Assembly: GCA_031425455.1 (NCBI GenBank)
Contig: JANPJJ010000115.1
Coordinates: 1-8,317, forward strand
DNA length: 8,317 nucleotides
Reading direction: 5' to 3'
DNA from: Sandaracinobacteroides sp031425455
GTDB taxonomy: Bacteria > Pseudomonadota > Alphaproteobacteria > Sphingomonadales > Sphingomonadaceae
Shown here: positions 4,325-8,317 of the stretch, piece after piece
Numbering within the stretch: position 1 is the first letter of the stretch
Layout of the letters: each line of letters starts with the position of its first letter
Program-made: the position numbers and the translations under genes
Notes under the pieces: model-generated
What the model was told of the DNA's origin: nothing
Databases searched by the model: none
Seen by the model: only the letters and a program-made list of their open reading frames with translations

Positions 4325-7017
4325 CAACAAGAATGCTGATCGACGCCCGCCACCAGGAGGAAACCCGGGTTGCCGTCGTCAAGGGTAACCGGATCGAGGA
4401 GTTCGATTTCGAGGCCGAAGCCAGGAAGCAGATCAAGGGCAACATCTATCTCGCCAAGGTGACCCGGGTCGAGCCGTCGTTGCAGGCCGCATTCATCGAT
4501 TATGGCGGCAATCGCCACGGCTTCCTGGCCTTTTCGGAAATTCACCCGGATTATTACCAGATCCCGAAGGAGGATCGCGACGCACTGCTCCGCGAGGAAC
4601 AGCGGCTGGTGGAAGAGCATGGCGCGCACGATGAACATCATGACGAGGTTGTGGGCGACGATGGCCGGGATTTGGGCCGGAGCCATGACGACCATCCAGA
4701 TGGCGACGCCGAAGTCGGCGAGAATGGCGAGCCGGCGCACCGGCCCGAGGAGCATGGCAACAGCGAGGAGGCCGGCGCCGAGGCGCTGCGCCGCCGCCGC
4801 ATGGCGCTCCGCCGCCGCTACAAGATCCAGGAAGTCATCCGCCGTCGCCAGGTGATGCTGGTGCAGGTCGTGAAGGAGGAGCGCGGCAACAAGGGTGCTG
4901 CGCTGACGACCTACATCTCGCTCGCCGGGCGTTATTCGGTGCTGATGCCCAACACGGCGCAGGGCGGCGGCATCAGCCGCAAGATCGCCAATGCGGCGGA
5001 TCGCAAGCGGCTGAAGTCGATCATGACCGATCTGGCGCTGCCCTCCACGATGGGGGCGATCGTGCGGACCGCCGGGCTTGAGCGGACCCGGGCCGAGATC
5101 AAGCGCGACTTCGATTATCTGACAAGGCTGTGGGACGAGATCCGCGAGAAGACGCTGACGTCGTCGGCGCCGGCCCTGATCTATGAGGACTCCGACCTGG
5201 TGAAGCGCGCGATCCGCGATATCTACAGCCGCGAGATCGACGAGGTGCTGGTCGACGGGGCGGAGGGCTTTACCCACGCCCGGAATTTCATGAAGCTGTT
5301 GATGCCGAGCCACGCCAAGAAGGTGCAGCTCTATAACGATCCCGTTCCGCTGTTTCATCGCGCCGGGGTGGAAAGCCAGCTGGCGGCGCTGCTGAACCCG
5401 GTCGTGAACCTGCGCTCGGGCGGTTATCTCGTGATCAACCCGACCGAGGCGCTGGTGGCGATCGACGTGAATTCGGGCCGATCCACCCGCGAGTATAATA
5501 TCGAGGAAACGGCCTTCAAGACCAACATCGAGGCAGCCGAGGAAGTGGCGCGGCAGCTGCGGCTGCGCGACCTCGCCGGGCTGGTGGTGGTCGACTTCAT
5601 CGACATGGAAAACAACAGCAACAACCGCAAGGTCGAGCGATCGTTGAAGGAGGCGCTGAAGCACGACCGGGCCCGCATCCAGGTGGGCCGGATCTCGTCT
5701 TTCGGCCTCCTGGAGATGAGCCGGCAGCGGTTGCGCACCGGGGTGCTGGAAGCCTCCACCCAGGTGTGCCCGATGTGCGAAGGGTCCGGCCTGGTCCGGA
5801 CCGACGGTTCAGCTGCGCTGGCAGCGTTGCGCCTGCTGGAAGAGGAATCGGTGCGCGGTCGCGCCAGCCATTTCCGGCTCCGCGCCGACCGCTCGGTCGC
5901 GGTCTATATGCTGAACCGGAAGCGTGCGGAGCTTGCCGAGCTGGAGGAGCGTTATGGCGTGGGCATCGAGGTGGTGCCCGACGACAGCCTGATCGGCGGC
6001 AGGATCGTGATCGACTCGAGCGGCCCCGCGCCGGCGCAGGCGCCCCGCCAGATGGCGCTGGCTGCGCCGGTGCACAGCGCCGACGACGATGAGGACGAAA
6101 TCGACGACATCGATGACATCGACGACATCGAAGAGGAGGATGACGTCGATCGCGACGGCGATGAGCGGGCCGATGGTTCGCGTGGCCGGGGCGAGCGCCG
6201 GGCCGACGACGGCGGCGAAGACCGCAACGGCCGGGGCCGTCGGCGCCGGCGCCGGCGTGGTGGGCGCGACCGCGGCCGTGACGACGGGCCGCGTGAAGGG
6301 GCTGCTCGCGAAGACGGCGCTGTGGACGGCGAGCAGCCTTTGGCGACCGCCGACGAGGGTGCCTATGAAAACGAAGCGCCGATGGCGGCTGGTGCCGAGG
6401 CGGGCAGCGACGATCGCGATCCTCGCCGCAAGCGGCGCCGGCGCCGGCGCGGCGGACGCCGCGATGGCCAGGAGCTGGCCGGCAACGACAATGCCGAGCT
6501 GACGGCGGACCTGCCGGAGGACGCGGCGGACGCTGCCGCAGTTGAGGTGGCTGACGTTCCTGCCGCCAAGCCTCGGCGGGGCCGCAAGCCCGCTGCCGCT
6601 GCTGAAGCGCCTGCGGAGCTGCCGGCAGAGGTAGCCATTGCGACGGTCAAGCCGCGTGGTCGGTCGCGCAAGGCCGCAACCGTAGCGCCCGAAGCGACGC
6701 CGGACGTGGAGGCTGCAGCGGAAGCTGCGCCCGAGCTGGCGCCGAAAGCGAAAGCGCCCGCCCGCAAGACCCGGGCGAAGGCGCCGGTGACGGCCGATGC
6801 GCCCGAGCCTGTTGCGGTTATACCGGTCATCGAACCGGTCGCCGACAAGCCGCGGCGGGGCCGCAAGCCGAAGGCGGAGCCCGTGGACGTGGTGGATGCG
6901 GCAGGCTCCGAAGCACCTGCAACGCCGGCGAACAGCGACCCGGCGCCAGCAGACAGCGACGCGGCGCCGGCTGGCGAGCCGCGCCGGGGTTGGTGGCAGC
7001 GCACGTTTGGTACTTAA
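4321..7017 (+). CDS. rne: Ribonuclease E (Rne/Rng family), degradosome scaffold
   Basis: RNase E cuts single-stranded AU-rich RNA in mRNA decay and in rRNA/tRNA maturation. In this 898-residue protein the S1 domain starts near 37 and is split by an acidic, His-containing insertion (about 94-165), common in alphaproteobacterial RNase E. The catalytic core has V-A-I-D-V-N-S-G-R with Asp382 and V-V-V-D-F-I-D-M with Asp425; their 43-residue spacing equals that of E. coli Asp303 and Asp346. The Zn-link C-P-M-C (483-486) also matches E. coli spacing. After about 580 comes a low-complexity tail: an acidic run with three D-D-I repeats (588-612), Arg clusters (640-646 and 702-714), K-P-R-R-G-R-K-P at 750-757 and again at 843-850, a related K-P-R-G-R-S-R-K (777-784), and long Ala/Pro/Glu linkers. 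The end, P-R-R-G-W-W-Q-R, contains the GWW motif (890-892) that in Caulobacter RNase E binds PNPase. So the enzyme probably assembles a degradosome. The repeat-hairpin leader suggests autoregulation. Confidence 0.97.
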   Translation: MTTRMLIDARHQEETRVAVVKGNRIEEFDFEAEARKQIKGNIYLAKVTRVEPSLQAAFIDYGGNRHGFLAFSEIHPDYYQIPKEDRDALLREEQRLVEEHGAHDEHHDEVVGDDGRDLGRSHDDHPDGDAEVGENGEPAHRPEEHGNSEEAGAEALRRRRMALRRRYKIQEVIRRRQVMLVQVVKEERGNKGAALTTYISLAGRYSVLMPNTAQGGGISRKIANAADRKRLKSIMTDLALPSTMGAIVRTAGLERTRAEIKRDFDYLTRLWDEIREKTLTSSAPALIYEDSDLVKRAIRDIYSREIDEVLVDGAEGFTHARNFMKLLMPSHAKKVQLYNDPVPLFHRAGVESQLAALLNPVVNLRSGGYLVINPTEALVAIDVNSGRSTREYNIEETAFKTNIEAAEEVARQLRLRDLAGLVVVDFIDMENNSNNRKVERSLKEALKHDRARIQVGRISSFGLLEMSRQRLRTGVLEASTQVCPMCEGSGLVRTDGSAALAALRLLEEESVRGRASHFRLRADRSVAVYMLNRKRAELAELEERYGVGIEVVPDDSLIGGRIVIDSSGPAPAQAPRQMALAAPVHSADDDEDEIDDIDDIDDIEEEDDVDRDGDERADGSRGRGERRADDGGEDRNGRGRRRRRRRGGRDRGRDDGPREGAAREDGAVDGEQPLATADEGAYENEAPMAAGAEAGSDDRDPRRKRRRRRRGGRRDGQELAGNDNAELTADLPEDAADAAAVEVADVPAAKPRRGRKPAAAAEAPAELPAEVAIATVKPRGRSRKAATVAPEATPDVEAAAEAAPELAPKAKAPARKTRAKAPVTADAPEPVAVIPVIEPVADKPRRGRKPKAEPVDVVDAAGSEAPATPANSDPAPADSDAAPAGEPRRGWWQRTFGT
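6103..6129 (+). repeat. Three 9-bp repeats coding D-D-I in rne
   Basis: GACGACATC, GATGACATC and GACGACATC follow one another and encode D-D-I three times (residues 595-603) in the acidic start of the disordered RNase E tail. Unit number may vary between strains, as is usual in such linkers. Confidence 0.7.
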
Positions 7018-7081
7018 TCCTGCTACACCGGATCGGGCGGCACCTGAGCCGGCTGCGACCGGCATGATCCGGGACGAAGCG

Positions 7082-7110
7082 GGGCGGCGGACATGGAAAG
7101 TCCGCCGCCC
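7082..7110 (+). terminator. Strong hairpin after rne, probable terminator
   Basis: GGGCGGCGGAC (7082-7092) pairs perfectly with GTCCGCCGCCC (7100-7110) around a 7-base loop, ATGGAAA. The stem is 11 bp and almost all GC, 64 bases after the rne stop, with only TT following. It is the most stable short hairpin in the window and the best candidate for the rne 3' end. The loop carries an ATG in frame with the downstream hydrolase, which is why I prefer the later start at 7129. Confidence 0.7.
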
Positions 7111-7128
7111 TTCGCCTATGTCGGCGGC

Positions 7129-7854
7129 ATGAGCGCATCCGAGTTCATTTTCGATGGAGAAGCCAGCCCGCCGCCGGGGCCGCCCGGCCGGCTGGCCTAT
7201 GCCGCGGAAGTGCGTGCCGTCGCCGAACTGGCGGCGTTCCGGAAAATGCGTGTCGCTTTGATCCGCGAGCTGCCGCACTGGCCGAGCCGCCATGTGCTGG
7301 TCATTCCCGGCTTTCTGTCCGGCGATTGGGCGACAGGGCCGCTGCGCGGGGTGCTGTCGGCGGTGGGCCACCGGGTGGAGGGCTGGCAGCTTGGGCGCAA
7401 CATGGGGCTGCGGCCCGGCCAGTTCGAGGCGCTGGAATCGCGGTTTCTGGCGTTTGCAGCACGCGCGGGCGAGCCGGTGGCCGTGGTCGGCTGGAGCCTG
7501 GGCGGGCTGTATGCGGTGGAGCTGGCGCTGCGCTTTCCGGCAGCGGTGCGACAGGTGATCACTATGGGATCGCCGGTGTCGGGGCATCTCACTTCCAACA
7601 ACGCCTGGAAACTTTATGAGCGGGTCGCGGGGCACGCGATCGACGCGGCGCCTGTCGCCTGGCAGCCGGGTGCGCTGCCGCCGGTGCCGTTCACTGCGAT
7701 CGCCGCGACCGGCGACGGCATCGTGCACCCGCAAGCCGCACAGGCGCGCCCGGGGCCGCTGGTGGAGAATGTGGAGGTGCCCGGAAGCCATGCCGGGCTG
7801 GGCTGGAACCCGCATGCGATTCGCCTGGTTGCCGACCGGCTGGCCCGAAGCTAG
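7129..7854 (+). CDS. Alpha/beta-fold hydrolase, substrate unknown
   Basis: The product is 241 residues from ATG 7129, or 253 from an in-frame ATG at 7093 inside a terminator-like hairpin. I prefer 7129, which has GGCGG close upstream, although the spacing is short. The fold is shown by the first strand and oxyanion region H-V-L-V-I-P-G-F (55-62), the nucleophile elbow G-W-S-L-G-G (121-126, Ser123), a probable acid D196 in A-A-T-G-D-G-I-V, and His221 in G-S-H-A-G-L-G-W-N-P. These give a complete Ser-Asp-His triad in the usual order. The GWSLGG elbow is typical of esterase/lipase-like members, so an esterase or thioesterase is plausible, but the substrate cannot be read. There is no signal peptide and a Pro-rich N-terminal stretch (14-19). 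It lies between rne and a glsB-like gene and has its own terminator, so it may be expressed alone or by read-through. Confidence 0.88.
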   Translation: MSASEFIFDGEASPPPGPPGRLAYAAEVRAVAELAAFRKMRVALIRELPHWPSRHVLVIPGFLSGDWATGPLRGVLSAVGHRVEGWQLGRNMGLRPGQFEALESRFLAFAARAGEPVAVVGWSLGGLYAVELALRFPAAVRQVITMGSPVSGHLTSNNAWKLYERVAGHAIDAAPVAWQPGALPPVPFTAIAATGDGIVHPQAAQARPGPLVENVEVPGSHAGLGWNPHAIRLVADRLARS

Positions 7855-7874
7855 GTCCTGACCCCAGGACTTTT
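7853..7874 (+). terminator. Intrinsic terminator after the hydrolase gene
   Basis: GTCCTG (7855-7860), loop ACCC, CAGGAC (7865-7870), then TTTT (7871-7874). The stem can be lengthened by G7854-T7871 and A7853-T7872, so it overlaps the hydrolase stop codon. The hairpin plus T-run is the classical layout, though the T-run is short. Confidence 0.7.
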
Positions 7875-7897
7875 CATCGCATCTTGGGGGAACTGGC

Positions 7898-8155
7898 ATG
7901 GCATCGACGTGGCTCGGCGTAGTCCTGATCGGCTTCTTTGCGGGGCTTCTGGCGCGGATATTCTCCTCCGACCCGCGCAACCCGCAGGGCTGCCTGCTGA
8001 CGACGGTGCTGGGCGTGCTGGGCGCGGTGGTCTTTACCTGGATCGGGCAGGCCGCCGGCATGTACGAGCGCAACGAATATGCCGGGTTCATCGGGGCTGT
8101 GATCGGCGCGGTGATCGTGCTCGCGGTCTGGCGGGCGATCGTCGGGCGCAAGTAG
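7898..8155 (+). CDS. GlsB/YeaQ/YmgE-family small membrane protein
   Basis: This 85-residue protein belongs to the transglycosylase-associated, GlsB/YeaQ/YmgE group of small stress-linked inner-membrane proteins, whose biochemical role is not established. Three hydrophobic segments are visible: residues 4-21, 32-50 and 62-82. The first ends in A-G-L-L-A-R, a family trait, and the second opens with the conserved G-C-L-L-T-T-V-L-G-V-L-G-A motif. The last has F-I-G-A-V-I-G-A, the usual Gly-rich helix before the end. A strong ribosome binding site (GGGGGA, 7886-7891) stands 6 bases before the ATG. The stop codon is the first unit of a short tandem repeat. With a terminator in front, it should have its own promoter, probably overlapping the hydrolase 3' end; I could not identify it. 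In other bacteria, related genes are induced by stress. Confidence 0.9.
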   Translation: MASTWLGVVLIGFFAGLLARIFSSDPRNPQGCLLTTVLGVLGAVVFTWIGQAAGMYERNEYAGFIGAVIGAVIVLAVWRAIVGRK

Positions 8156-8184
8156 CGGGCGCCAAGTAGCGGGCGTAAGTAGCG
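8150..8184 (+). repeat. Short tandem repeat over the glsB-like stop codon
   Basis: AAGTAGCGGGCG occurs at 8150-8161 and 8164-8175, and a truncated AAGTAGCG at 8177-8184 (periods 14 and 13). Each copy carries TAG; the first is the real stop. The pattern looks like slippage or a small duplication at the gene end. An 8-base repeat, CCGGAACC (8193-8200 and 8208-8215), follows just before the next gene. Confidence 0.75.
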
Positions 8185-8215
8185 CTAGGGCCCCGGAACC
8201 GCTAACGCCGGAACC

Positions 8216-8317
8216 ATGGTCCAGGGCGCGCATGTTCTTCTCATCATCGGCGGCGGCATCGCGGCCTACAAGTCGCTGGAGCTGATCCGCGAGCTGCGGC
8301 GTGGCGGGGCACGTGTG
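8216..8317 (+). CDS. coaBC: CoaBC, phosphopantothenoylcysteine decarboxylase/synthetase, 5' end
   Basis: The first 34 codons run off the window. V-L-L-I-I-G-G-G-I-A-A-Y-K-S-L-E-L-I-R-E (residues 7-26) is the N-terminal strand and glycine loop of the FMN-binding decarboxylase half of CoaBC (Dfp), where G-G-I-A-A-Y-K is highly conserved. CoaBC joins cysteine to phosphopantothenate and then decarboxylates the product in coenzyme A synthesis. Only the start is visible, so the presence of the second (CoaB) half is assumed from the family. The ribosome binding site is weak (CCGGAA just upstream). The short distance to the glsB-like gene (60 bases) leaves little room for a separate promoter. Confidence 0.88.
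   Translation, partial: MVQGAHVLLIIGGGIAAYKSLELIRELRRGGARV

Noticed and set aside
4231..5664. 477-codon open frame on the - strand opposite the rne core
   Set aside because: It is antisense to the most conserved part of RNase E, and the His/Leu/Asp-rich composition is that of a shadow frame.
5809..8151. 780-codon open frame on the - strand across the rne tail, hydrolase and glsB-like gene
   Set aside because: It spans three well-supported genes and a strong hairpin; the product is low-complexity Arg/Pro/Ala without a recognisable domain.

Overview
The window is high-GC DNA from an alphaproteobacterium, most likely a sphingomonad (order Sphingomonadales). The evidence is an RNase E with a long acidic insertion in its S1 domain and a C-terminal GWW tail, strong GC bias at third codon positions (one fliD line counts about 80% GC), a 24-residue membrane peptide of a kind I associate with sphingomonads, and the company of GlsB-like and CoaBC genes. 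Genus and species cannot be fixed from this stretch.

Layout, left to right. 1-353 is the 3' end of an M20-family metallopeptidase gene (+). 354-1019 is mostly non-coding, GC-rich and full of short perfect hairpins, and holds a 24-codon gene for a single-span membrane peptide (721-795). 1020-1748 (-) is a clearly AT-richer gene for a TIR-domain protein, probably a horizontally acquired NAD-hydrolysing defence effector. 1951-3802 (-) is a two-gene flagellar operon, fliD (filament cap) then fliS (flagellin chaperone). 3803-4320 is a divergent control region between fliD and rne. It contains a G8 tract and, against the rne start codon, four in-phase copies of a 27-bp repeat, each able to form a GC hairpin. 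4321-7017 (+) is rne (RNase E, degradosome scaffold), ending near a strong hairpin. 7129-7854 (+) is an alpha/beta hydrolase with its own terminator, 7898-8155 (+) a small GlsB/YeaQ-type membrane protein, and 8216-8317 (+) the first 34 codons of coaBC (coenzyme A synthesis).

How the genes relate. Only fliD-fliS form a clear operon. The right half is a run of co-directional core genes with terminators between some of them. The segment from about 400 to 1930 looks like an accessory pocket between core genes: its composition drops over the TIR gene and it is bracketed by an inverted pair of a 15-bp palindromic repeat. The two most distinctive features are the TIR protein, whose N-terminal domain I cannot assign firmly, and the repeated hairpin leader of rne, which would suit feedback control of RNase E on its own mRNA.
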